Assembly: GCA_045578465.1 (NCBI GenBank)
Contig: JAZNKJ010000033.1
Span: forward strand, 1 to 13,680
Source of the DNA: SIG454 sp045578465
GTDB lineage: Bacteria; Bacillota; Clostridia; Monoglobales; Monoglobaceae
Direction: 5' to 3'
Length of the DNA: 13,680 bases
This document shows positions 6,785 to 13,680 of the stretch, piece by piece; position 1 is the stretch's first letter, and every line of letters begins with the position of its first letter. The notes below the pieces were generated by a model, which saw only the letters and a list, made by a program, of their open reading frames with translations, did not search any database and was not told where the DNA came from. Both the position numbers and the translations under genes were made by a program.

Positions 6785-7669
6785 ATGAGGCGGATTGAAA
6801 TAAACTCAAACGACGCAGGTCAGAGAGTGGACAAGTTTTTAATTAAATATTTTAAGCATCTTCCCGAAAGCCTTATTTATAAATGGCTTCGGAAGAAGAA
6901 AATCCGTCTTGACGGCAAGCACCCCCAAAAAGACGCTTTCCTCTCTGAGGGAAGCGTTATTGAGGCGTATGTAAACGACGAGTTTTTCCCCAAAGAGAAA
7001 GGGCTTCCCTCTTTTCTTCTTTCGGCGAAAGCTCCTGCCGTTGTTTATGAAGATGAGAACATTATAATCTGCGACAAGCCATCGGGAATCTGCGCTCACG
7101 ACGGAGAGGACAGCCTCATAAACTCTATTCTTTCTTATTTATACAAAAAAGGGGAGTATAATCCCCTTATGGAAAACACTTTTGCTCCTGCTCTTTGCCA
7201 TCGCATAGACAGGAATACCTCAGGCCTTGTTATCGGCGCAAAAAACGCAAAGGCTCTTCGCTTTTTTAACGAGAAAATCAGGAATCGGGAAATAAGAAAA
7301 ATCTATTTTCTTAAAACTGACCGCCCTCTCCCCGAAACAGAGGGGGTTATAAGAGGCTATATCAAAAAGGACAACGCACAAAACAAGGTTTTCTTCTCGG
7401 AAGAAAAAACAGACGGTGCCTCCCTTGCCGTAACCTCTTATAAAGTTACAGAGGACGGCGTCTGGGCAGAGCTTTTAACAGGCAGAACCCATCAGCTCCG
7501 CGTATCCTTCGCCCATCTTGGCTGCCCCATTGTGGGGGATGTCAAATATGGTGCAAAGAAGAACGGGCAAAAGGACTTCCAACTCCTTAGGGCAAGGAAG
7601 CTTATATTCGACTTTAAAGACGAGGGCGATTTCGCCTATTTAAATCATAAAGAATTCGAGGTGGATTAA
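6785..7669 (+). CDS. RluA-family 23S rRNA/tRNA pseudouridine synthase
   Basis: This enzyme (294 aa) isomerises specific uridines to pseudouridine, most likely in 23S rRNA. An N-terminal S4 RNA-binding domain (about residues 12-62, QRVDKFL...IYKWLRKKKIRLDG) precedes the catalytic domain. DENIIICDKPSGICAHDG (90-107) is the family's first motif. HRIDRNTSGL (139-148) contains the catalytic Asp142. LLTGRTHQLRV (230-240) and GCPIVGDVKYG form the uracil-binding motifs. Length and architecture match RluC/RluD-like proteins, but the sequence alone does not settle the target uridine, so no gene symbol is given. CAGGAG lies 5 bases before the ATG, 15 bases after rpiB. Its stop codon directly abuts the addA ATG. 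Confidence 0.93.
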   Translation: MRRIEINSNDAGQRVDKFLIKYFKHLPESLIYKWLRKKKIRLDGKHPQKDAFLSEGSVIEAYVNDEFFPKEKGLPSFLLSAKAPAVVYEDENIIICDKPSGICAHDGEDSLINSILSYLYKKGEYNPLMENTFAPALCHRIDRNTSGLVIGAKNAKALRFFNEKIRNREIRKIYFLKTDRPLPETEGVIRGYIKKDNAQNKVFFSEEKTDGASLAVTSYKVTEDGVWAELLTGRTHQLRVSFAHLGCPIVGDVKYGAKKNGQKDFQLLRARKLIFDFKDEGDFAYLNHKEFEVD

Positions 7670-10600
7670 ATGGAATTTACCCCTTCTCAGAAAGAGGCAA
7701 TAAGCTATAACGGAGAGAACATACTCCTTTCAGCAGCAGCAGGCTCAGGAAAGACTGCTGTTTTAGTTCAGCGCGTCATTGAGAAGATTTTAGACGAGGA
7801 AAATCCCACCTCAGTAAACGAACTTTTAATTCTTACATATACAGAAGCGGCGGCGGCAGAGATGAAAAGAAAAATCGCCAACGCCATCAATCAGGAGTTT
7901 TTGAAAAACCCCAAGAATGCCCATCTTAAAAAGCAGAGAATGTTAATGGGCAGTTCCAACATTTCCACAATCCATTCCTTCTGTCTTGAAGTTATAAAAG
8001 GGAACATTCACCACACGGACCTCCCCGTTGACTTTTCCATAATTTCCGAGGTTGAAAACAAAACACTGACAGATATGGCTCTTGACACTGTTTTGTCCCG
8101 GTTTTATGAAAACATTGACCGACTTCCGTTCTTTAAGAGCCTTGTTTTAAGCCACGGCTCAGACAAGAATGACAAAAGACTAAGAGAAATTATTCTAAGG
8201 CTCTTAAACTTTGCGAGAAGTATGGCTCATCCTGCAAAGTGGCTTAATAATTCCGCTCTTGATTATAAATGCGAAAAATTTGAAGACTCTCCATGGCATA
8301 GCCGACTTTTTGCCTATGCCAGAGAGGAAATTATAAATATACAGGAAATAAACGAAGAAATTCTTACCCTTGCGGAAAAGAATCTCCCCTCTGACCACCC
8401 TTACGCTCCTTTCTTTACTATCGAAAAAGGGAAAGTGAGCATTATTGAGTCGGCAATTAACGAAAACGACTACGAAAAAGTCAGAGAGGCCTTTAAAAAT
8501 CTTACTTTTGAAACTCTCCCCACAAAGAGAACCAAGGAGCCTCTTGAAGCCACCGTTCAGAGCAACATAAAGGCTCTCCGCAACCTTGCCAAAGACCTTT
8601 TGGGCGAGCTTGCCTCTTTCTTCGCCTCTGACTCTTCTCTTGTTTTAAAGCAGCTTAAAGAAAACGAGCCACAGATAAGAACTCTTAAAAATATTGTCCT
8701 TATGACTATGCGCGCTCATAAGAAAATGAAGCGCATGGCGGGATATCTTGACTTTAACGATTTAGAGCACGAGCTTATCTCTCTTTTAGAGGACGAAAAG
8801 GGCGCTCCCTCCTCTGTTGCGAAAGCGCTCCAAAACAAATACAAAGAAATTTTGGTTGACGAATATCAGGACACCAACAATGCTCAGGATACAATCTTCA
8901 CTCTTGTTTCAAGAGACAATTCAAATATATTCACAGTCGGGGACATAAAGCAGTGTATTTATAAATTCAGAAACGCTGTTCCTGAAATTTTTGCGGAGAA
9001 GGGAAGACGCTATAAAGTTTCTGACGGCGGGCATCTTATAAAGCTTTCTCAGAATTTCAGAAGCAGGCATAATGTTTTAGACTTTACCAACTATGTTTTC
9101 AGTCAGATTATGACTGAGCGCTCCTGCGGAATTGAATACGGAGAGGAAGAGCGCCTTGAATTTGGCGCAACCTATTATCCTCCCGAGGAAAACCCCCAGA
9201 GCTATATCCCTGAGTTTAACATTGTTGACGGTCGCACAGTCGAGGATAACTCCGATGTAGAGGCATTCTCTGTTGCAAAGCGCATCAAAGAGCTTGTAAC
9301 AAAAGAAAAGCTTTCAATTACCGACCCGAAAACCGGAGAAATCCGACCTGTCCGTTACAGTGATATTGTTATTCTTTTAAGAAACGCCAAATCAGGTGGA
9401 AGAATCTTTGAAGAAGTTTTAACTCAGAATCGGATCCCCGTATACAGCGAAATCGGGCAGAGCTATCTTGACACCGTCGAGGTGCAAACCGTTCTTTCAT
9501 TCCTTGAAATTATTGATAATCCTTATCAGGATATTCCTTTAATCGCAGTTTTGCGCTCCCCTCTTTACAGGTTTACCCCTGATAGCCTTGCAAATATCCG
9601 AAGCGCCAAAAAAAGATGTTCCTTCTTTGATGCTCTTTGCGAAGCCTCTTCCCAAGGGGATGCAAATTGCAGGAAATTCCTTGACGAATTAAACGCCCTT
9701 CGGGACGAGGCGGAATATTTAAGCGTGAGCGAACTTATTTTGCTTATTCTAAACCGCTATAACTACAAAGAAACCGTTTCGGGGGAAGAAAACGGCGAAA
9801 TCAAAGGAGAAAATCTTCGCCTCTTATTTGAGAGAGCAGCGGAATATGACGAAACTCCAAACGGAAGCTTGTTCGGGTTTATGCTCTACATCCGAACTCT
9901 TATAGATGCGGAAATGGACCTTACCCCTGCAAAAACCGAAGGCGAAAATTCCAACGCTGTAAAGATTATGAGTATTCATAAATCAAAAGGTCTTGAATTC
10001 CCCGTTGTTATTGTTGCAAATGTTTTCGGAAAGTTCAACACCTCCGACACAAGCAGGAGTATTCTCTGGCACGACAAGGCGGGCTTTGGTATTCCTTATA
10101 CGGACACAAAAAAGCGCATCAAATACCCCTCTCTCCCTCATAAGCTTATTTCCAAAATGCTTTTAAGGGAGCTTTCCCAAGAGGAAATGAGGCTTTTATA
10201 TGTTGCCATGACCCGTGCGAAAGAGAAGCTTATAATCTCGGCTGTTATAAAGAAATCGGGAACGGCATGGGCATCTCCTTATCTTTCCCGAAACAAGATT
10301 TTAACAGCAGGCATTTTAAACGCAAGGTCTATCGGAGACTGGATTTCCTATGCCCTTGCCCGTTATAGCGGAGCCGAAGAGCTTTGCGCCTTGCATAAGC
10401 TTTCTTATGACACAGTAGAGAGCGAGGAAAACTTAGTTTCGGTAACTGTTTCTGAGCCGCTGTGTGGTTTTTATGATGACGAGGATACTTTTGACGAGCC
10501 TATAACCTTTGATGAGAATATTGACGAAAAGCTTATGGACAAGCTTACAAATGTTTACCGCTCTTCTTCTCTCCCTGTTAAAATGTCTGTTACCGAAGCG

Positions 10601-11206
10601 AAAAGACGACAAAACGAGGAGGATATTTATACTCCGAGCATCTTCAATCTTCCAACCCTCTCTGTTGACCCTGCAAATCTTTCAGGAGCAGAAAAGGGAA
10701 CAATAACCCACTTTGTTCTTCTTCATCTTGATATGAAAAAAACCTCTTCTTTCGAAGAAATTGAAAGCCAGATTGAAAGAATGACAGAGGAAAATATCAT
10801 AAGCTCTGTTCAGAAAGAGGCTGTGGACATTTCTTCTATTTTGAAATTTGCTCAAAGCGACCTTGGAAAACAGCTTAAAGATGCGGTTATGGTTAAGAAG
10901 GAATTCAGTTTCTATTCTGAGATAAGCGCAAAAGAGCTTTATCCTGAGGATAACAGCGAGGAAAAAATCCTTATTCAAGGAACTATGGACTGTTTCTTTA
11001 AAGAGGCAAACGGAAACATCGTTCTTCTTGACTATAAGACCGACAAAGTTTCCGAGGACGGCGCAGTAGAGCGAGGCAAAACATATTATACCCAGCTTAA
11101 ACTCTATAAAGATGCCCTTGAAACAATCTTGGGGCAAAAAGTCAACGAGGCTTATCTCTATTTCTTAAATTGCGACAAAGCGATAAGTATAGATGAATTA
11201 AAATAA
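7670..11206 (+). CDS. addA: ATP-dependent helicase/nuclease subunit AddA
   Basis: AddA is the UvrD/Rep-type helicase and nuclease subunit of AddAB, which resects double-strand breaks for RecA loading in Gram-positives. Visible motifs are the Walker A site AAAGSGKT (22-29), helicase motif II VDEYQDTN (from Asp397), KSKGLEFP (771-778), YVAMTRAKE (844-852), and a C-terminal PD-(D/E)XK nuclease. In the nuclease, GTITHF holds His1014, GTMD holds Asp1107, LLDYKTDK holds Asp1121 and Lys1123, and YYTQLKLY holds Gln1142. All expected catalytic positions are therefore present. The length, 1178 aa, is slightly shorter than the usual 1200-1240. The ATG follows the preceding stop with no gap, with GAGGTGG inside the previous gene as ribosome site. 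In most Firmicutes addB lies immediately upstream of addA. Here that place is taken by the RluA-family gene, and addB is not in the window. Confidence 0.96.
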   Translation: MEFTPSQKEAISYNGENILLSAAAGSGKTAVLVQRVIEKILDEENPTSVNELLILTYTEAAAAEMKRKIANAINQEFLKNPKNAHLKKQRMLMGSSNISTIHSFCLEVIKGNIHHTDLPVDFSIISEVENKTLTDMALDTVLSRFYENIDRLPFFKSLVLSHGSDKNDKRLREIILRLLNFARSMAHPAKWLNNSALDYKCEKFEDSPWHSRLFAYAREEIINIQEINEEILTLAEKNLPSDHPYAPFFTIEKGKVSIIESAINENDYEKVREAFKNLTFETLPTKRTKEPLEATVQSNIKALRNLAKDLLGELASFFASDSSLVLKQLKENEPQIRTLKNIVLMTMRAHKKMKRMAGYLDFNDLEHELISLLEDEKGAPSSVAKALQNKYKEILVDEYQDTNNAQDTIFTLVSRDNSNIFTVGDIKQCIYKFRNAVPEIFAEKGRRYKVSDGGHLIKLSQNFRSRHNVLDFTNYVFSQIMTERSCGIEYGEEERLEFGATYYPPEENPQSYIPEFNIVDGRTVEDNSDVEAFSVAKRIKELVTKEKLSITDPKTGEIRPVRYSDIVILLRNAKSGGRIFEEVLTQNRIPVYSEIGQSYLDTVEVQTVLSFLEIIDNPYQDIPLIAVLRSPLYRFTPDSLANIRSAKKRCSFFDALCEASSQGDANCRKFLDELNALRDEAEYLSVSELILLILNRYNYKETVSGEENGEIKGENLRLLFERAAEYDETPNGSLFGFMLYIRTLIDAEMDLTPAKTEGENSNAVKIMSIHKSKGLEFPVVIVANVFGKFNTSDTSRSILWHDKAGFGIPYTDTKKRIKYPSLPHKLISKMLLRELSQEEMRLLYVAMTRAKEKLIISAVIKKSGTAWASPYLSRNKILTAGILNARSIGDWISYALARYSGAEELCALHKLSYDTVESEENLVSVTVSEPLCGFYDDEDTFDEPITFDENIDEKLMDKLTNVYRSSSLPVKMSVTEAKRRQNEEDIYTPSIFNLPTLSVDPANLSGAEKGTITHFVLLHLDMKKTSSFEEIESQIERMTEENIISSVQKEAVDISSILKFAQSDLGKQLKDAVMVKKEFSFYSEISAKELYPEDNSEEKILIQGTMDCFFKEANGNIVLLDYKTDKVSEDGAVERGKTYYTQLKLYKDALETILGQKVNEAYLYFLNCDKAISIDELK

Positions 11207-11229
11207 GGAGCTATCTATGATAGCTCCTT
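11205..11229. terminator. shared convergent terminator overlapping two stop codons
   Basis: AAGGAGCTATC (11205-11215) and GATAGCTCCTT (11219-11229) form a perfect 11-bp stem with the 3-base loop TAT. The last bases of the addA stop lie in the left arm. The right arm encodes the last residues of the opposing transporter, whose stop TAG spans the loop edge (11215-11217). T-rich flanks (GTTTATATTT rightwards, ATTTTAATT leftwards) suit termination in both directions. Confidence 0.75.
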
Positions 11230-12108
11230 GTTTATATTTGATACAAAAACTGTTGAAATTATAAGAACAAAGCCGATAACATCCCAGAAAGTAAAGCTTG
11301 TTCCAACAAACAAGAATGAGAAAACCGCCGCCGCAACTGGCTCAATGGCAGCCACCATTCCCGCCTTGACAGGACCAATTAAGTTTACCCCCATAAGATA
11401 AAGATTATAGGCAACAACCGTTCCAACAACGATAACCCCCAAAAGGGCTGCAACTGCGCCAAGGTCAAAGCTTACGCTATACTGCCAGGGACGGATTATA
11501 AGACACAAAACTATTCCGCCGATAATCATTCCAAACCCTGAAACTGTAAGAGAATTATATTCCCTAAGGAGCTTTTTGGGTATCATCGAGTAGCAGACCA
11601 AGCCAACCGCTGAGAAAAGTCCCCAGAAAAGGCATTCCTTTGAGATTATCATTGTCCTTAAATCTCCGTGGGTTGCAATTAAAATCGTTCCGCCCAAAGC
11701 AAGTAAAAGCGCCAGCGTTTCAAAAATTTTGGGAAGCCTTGCCTCCATTATGCAAACCACAATCAAAATCATAGCAAGTCCTGTATATTGCAATATAGTG
11801 GCTGTTCCTGAATTGGAATAGCTTATGGTAGTAAGATATGTATATTGGGAAATCATAAGACCAAAAATACCAAATGCAACAAGCAACCCTGCACTTTTTG
11901 GCTTTTTGAAAATATCAAAAACCGCCTTTTTCTCTCTGATAAGGGAAATCAAAAACAAAATCAGTCCTGCCGAGATAAGTCTTACGCAGCTTACCCAATC
12001 TGAACTAAACCCTTTATCTTTAAACAAAATTTCACCGCAAGCTCCGCAAAAGCCCCAGCAAATTCCGCCAATCAGAGTATAAATCACGCCTTTTGTCGTT
12101 TTATTCAT
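11215..12108 (-). CDS. EamA/DMT-family transporter
   Basis: This is a 297-residue integral membrane protein of the drug/metabolite transporter superfamily, with two EamA repeats (about residues 8-145 and 155-292) and about ten hydrophobic helices. Typical features are GICWGFCGACGEILFK in helix 1, an ILQYTGLAMI-type segment before the fifth helix, and GPVKAGMVAAIEPVAAAVFSF near the end, which matches the conserved ..IEPV.A. block of the family. EamA proteins export or import small metabolites such as amino acids, but the substrate cannot be read from sequence. The ATG at 12106-12108 follows AAGGAAG by 7 bases. It is a single gene with its own promoter (12139-12167) and converges on addA, sharing its terminator. 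Confidence 0.9.
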   Translation of the reverse strand: MNKTTKGVIYTLIGGICWGFCGACGEILFKDKGFSSDWVSCVRLISAGLILFLISLIREKKAVFDIFKKPKSAGLLVAFGIFGLMISQYTYLTTISYSNSGTATILQYTGLAMILIVVCIMEARLPKIFETLALLLALGGTILIATHGDLRTMIISKECLFWGLFSAVGLVCYSMIPKKLLREYNSLTVSGFGMIIGGIVLCLIIRPWQYSVSFDLGAVAALLGVIVVGTVVAYNLYLMGVNLIGPVKAGMVAAIEPVAAAVFSFLFVGTSFTFWDVIGFVLIISTVFVSNINKELS

Positions 12109-12138
12109 CGTGCCACTTCCTTAAAACAAATTATCCTC

Positions 12139-12167
12139 AGTATATCACACTCTTTTACAATTTTCAA
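12139..12167 (-). promoter_or_regulatory. promoter of the EamA transporter gene
   Basis: On the minus strand TTGAAA (12162-12167), a 17-base spacer and TATACT (12139-12144) each match consensus at five of six bases. The -35 lies only a few bases from the terminator of the preceding gene. The predicted leader is about 25 nt. Confidence 0.75.
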
Positions 12168-12171
12168 CTAT

Positions 12172-12201
12172 AAAAAAGACGGACTTTCGTCCGTCTTTTT
12201 A
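12172..12201 (-). terminator. intrinsic terminator of the 75-residue protein gene
   Basis: AAAAAGACGGAC (12173-12184) pairs with GTCCGTCTTTTT (12189-12200) around a TTTC loop, giving a 12-bp stem. It ends in T-runs on both strands, so it may work in both directions. It lies 11 bases past the stop of the gene at 12212. Confidence 0.9.
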
Positions 12202-12211
12202 CTTCTCTTAG

Positions 12212-12439
12212 TTATTTATTCTGCCATTCCTCAGCTTTTGCAGCAGACATTCTTGTTATTGCTTCTTTTGGATATTTGGACTCTTCCCCGCCGTTTGTAT
12301 AGAGGAAATACTTTCCGTCCTGTGTCTTATAAAGGCTTTCTTCATAGCCATCTTTATCCCCGAAAGCTCCGAATGTCTTTTTCTCAATAAGCATAGACGC
12401 TTCTGTATCATATTCAACTTTGCAAATAATCTTTTTCAT
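12212..12439 (-). CDS. small conserved-type protein of unknown function (75 aa)
   Basis: This is a 75-residue, mixed-charge soluble protein without signal peptide or membrane span. The N-terminus KKIICKVEYDTEAS followed by GYEESLYKTQDGKYFLYTNGG and a C-terminal AEEW resembles a widespread group of small Firmicutes proteins with the plan K-I-x-YDTExA...E-LY-x-TxxG-xYFL-xxxGG-x-SKY. I recognise this group by pattern but know no function for it. Some members sit in mobile or plasmid contexts; nothing here indicates that. The ATG at 12437-12439 has AAGGAGAG 6 bases upstream. A longer reading from 12472 would include this ribosome site and part of the -10 element, so it is rejected. The gene has its own promoter and terminator and is monocistronic. 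Confidence 0.8.
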   Translation of the reverse strand: MKKIICKVEYDTEASMLIEKKTFGAFGDKDGYEESLYKTQDGKYFLYTNGGEESKYPKEAITRMSAAKAEEWQNK

Positions 12440-12472
12440 TTTTTTCTCTCCTTGCCTTAAAGTTATATGCAT

Positions 12473-12501
12473 ATTTTATCACAGGCTTTTAAAAAAATCA
12501 A
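12473..12501 (-). promoter_or_regulatory. promoter of the 75-residue protein gene
   Basis: On the minus strand TTGATT (12496-12501), a 17-base spacer and TAAAAT (12473-12478) lie just downstream of the tuf terminator. The predicted start is near 12466, leaving a leader of about 26 nt. Confidence 0.7.
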
Positions 12502-12521
12502 TGCTTTCTACAAATTTATAC

Positions 12522-12552
12522 AAAAAAGACGAGCAAAACGCTCGTCTTTTTT
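12522..12552 (-). terminator. intrinsic terminator of tuf
   Basis: AAAAAAGACGAGC (12522-12534) pairs with GCTCGTCTTTTTT (12540-12552) around a 5-base loop. The 13-bp stem has T-runs on both strands. It lies 16 bases after the tuf stop. Confidence 0.92.
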
Positions 12553-12568
12553 ATTTATCAAATTTAAA

Positions 12569-13680
12569 TTATTCGATAACCTTTGTTACAACGCCGGAAC
12601 CAACTGTTCTACCGCCTTCACGGATAGCGAAACGGAGACCTTCTTCCATAGCGATGTGTGTTGTAAGTTCAACAGTCATAGTAACGTTATCGCCAGGCAT
12701 ACACATTTCTGTGCCTTCTGGGAGGTTAACGATACCTGTAACGTCTGTTGTTCTGTAATAGAACTGTGGTCTGTAGTTTGTGAAGAATGGAGTATGACGT
12801 CCGCCTTCTTCCTTAGTAAGAACGTAAACTTCGCCTACGAACTTTGTGTGAGGTGTGATTGAACCTGGCTTAGCAAGAACCTGTCCTCTTTCGATTTCGT
12901 TTCTCTGTACGCCACGGAGAAGAGCACCGATGTTATCACCAGCTTCAGCCTGATCGAGAAGCTTTCTGAACATTTCGATACCTGTTACAACAACCTTACG
13001 GCTTTCGTCAGCGAGACCAACGATTTCAACTTCGTCAGAAACAACGAGTGTACCTCTTTCAACTCTACCTGTAGCAACTGTACCACGGCCTGTGATAGAG
13101 AATACGTCTTCGACTGGCATTAAGAAAGGAAGATCGCTCTTTCTTTCTGGTGTTGGGATGTATCTGTCAACTTCAGCCATGAGTTCGTGGATACAAGCGT
13201 ATTCAGGAGCAGATGGATCTGTTGAAGCACATTCGAGAACCTGAAGACCGCTACCCTTAACGATCGGAATCTCGTCACCCGGGAATTCGTATTCAGAGAG
13301 AAGTTCTCTGATTTCCATTTCAACGAGTTCGAGAAGTTCTGGATCGTCTACCTGGTCAACCTTATTCATAAATACTACGATATAAGGAACGCCAACCTGT
13401 CTTGAAGGAAGGATGTGTTCTCTTGTCTGAGGCATTGGGCCGTCAGCAGAAGAAACAACGAGGATAGCACCGTCCATCTGAGCTGCACCTGTGATCATGT
13501 TCTTAACGTAGTCAGCATGTCCTGGGCAGTCAACGTGCGCATAGTGTCTTGTTTCTGTTTCGTATTCAACGTGAGCTGTAGAGATTGTGATACCTCTTTC
13601 TCTTTCTTCCGGAGCCTTATCGATCATATCGTAAGCTTCGTACTGAGCCTTACCGTCCATAGCAAGCACCTTTGTGATAG
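12569..13680 (-). CDS. tuf: translation elongation factor Tu, C-terminal part (5' end beyond window)
   Basis: EF-Tu delivers aminoacyl-tRNA to the ribosome as a GTPase. The visible 370 residues begin inside the switch I region (ITKVLAMDGKAQ), so the P-loop and about the first 30 residues lie outside the window. ERERGITIS (switch I), DCPGHADYVKNMITGA (G3/switch II) and NKVD (G4) are present. Domain 2 (FSITGRGTVATGRVERG) and domain 3 (FYYRTTDVTG, PGDNVTM, RFAIREGGRTVGSGVV) are complete to the normal C-terminus. A proline sits in EHILPSRQVGV where leucine is usual. It has a strong terminator but no promoter in the window. It is probably the last gene of a ribosomal or elongation-factor unit; that context is not visible. 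Confidence 0.97.
   Translation of the reverse strand, partial: ITKVLAMDGKAQYEAYDMIDKAPEERERGITISTAHVEYETETRHYAHVDCPGHADYVKNMITGAAQMDGAILVVSSADGPMPQTREHILPSRQVGVPYIVVFMNKVDQVDDPELLELVEMEIRELLSEYEFPGDEIPIVKGSGLQVLECASTDPSAPEYACIHELMAEVDRYIPTPERKSDLPFLMPVEDVFSITGRGTVATGRVERGTLVVSDEVEIVGLADESRKVVVTGIEMFRKLLDQAEAGDNIGALLRGVQRNEIERGQVLAKPGSITPHTKFVGEVYVLTKEEGGRHTPFFTNYRPQFYYRTTDVTGIVNLPEGTEMCMPGDNVTMTVELTTHIAMEEGLRFAIREGGRTVGSGVVTKVIE

Noticed and set aside
12420..12862. Plus-strand frames across the tuf 3' end and terminator
   Set aside because: They read through two promoter/terminator regions and antisense to tuf, with no ribosome sites.
1..13680. tRNA, rRNA, CRISPR arrays, insertion sequences, prophage genes or restriction/defence genes
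   Set aside because: No cloverleaf, repeat-spacer pattern, transposase, integrase or defence motif was seen on either strand.

Overview
The window looks like chromosomal DNA from a low-to-medium GC Gram-positive anaerobe of the class Clostridia, probably an uncultured gut-type lineage. The reasons are the strong AGGAGG-type ribosome binding sites, an S-layer-homology (SLH) protein with a classical signal peptide, AddA-type rather than RecBCD-type recombination, and 39-residue cysteine-rich peptides of a kind I recall from clostridial genomes. No phage, IS, CRISPR, tRNA or rRNA sequence was found. Most of the window is ordinary core-genome material.

Layout. Bases 1-508 (minus) hold the N-terminal 169 residues of ArgC (arginine biosynthesis), cut by the window edge and preceded by a consensus promoter. 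Bases 600-740 hold three stacked hairpins, the strongest being the terminator of the next gene. Bases 757-3639 (minus) encode a 960-residue, cysteine-free, acidic SLH protein, probably a major surface-layer protein. It is driven by a perfect TTGACA-17-TATAAT promoter with an untranslated leader of about 100 nt. Bases 3784-4054 are non-coding and AT-rich. Bases 4100-4373 (minus) carry two tandem 39-codon cysteine-rich membrane peptides followed by a strong terminator.

Bases 4454-11229 form one tight rightward operon: a diverged VIT/vWA-like protein (610 aa), rpiB (ribose-5-phosphate isomerase B), an RluA-family pseudouridine synthase, and addA (helicase-nuclease). Gene junctions are -4, +15 and 0 nt, so the genes are almost certainly co-transcribed, although their functions (sugar phosphate metabolism, RNA modification, DNA repair) are not obviously linked. 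The operon ends in a perfect hairpin shared with the convergent EamA-type transporter gene (11215-12108, minus).

After that come a 75-residue small protein with its own promoter and terminator (12212-12439, minus) and the C-terminal 370 residues of EF-Tu (tuf, 12569 to the window end, minus), again with a clear terminator.

The items most worth a second look are the VIT/vWA-like protein that appears to have lost its metal-binding site, the tandem cysteine-rich micropeptides, the inverted repeat flanking the S-layer promoter, and the absence of addB next to addA. I did not find convincing evidence of a wholly new multi-gene system.
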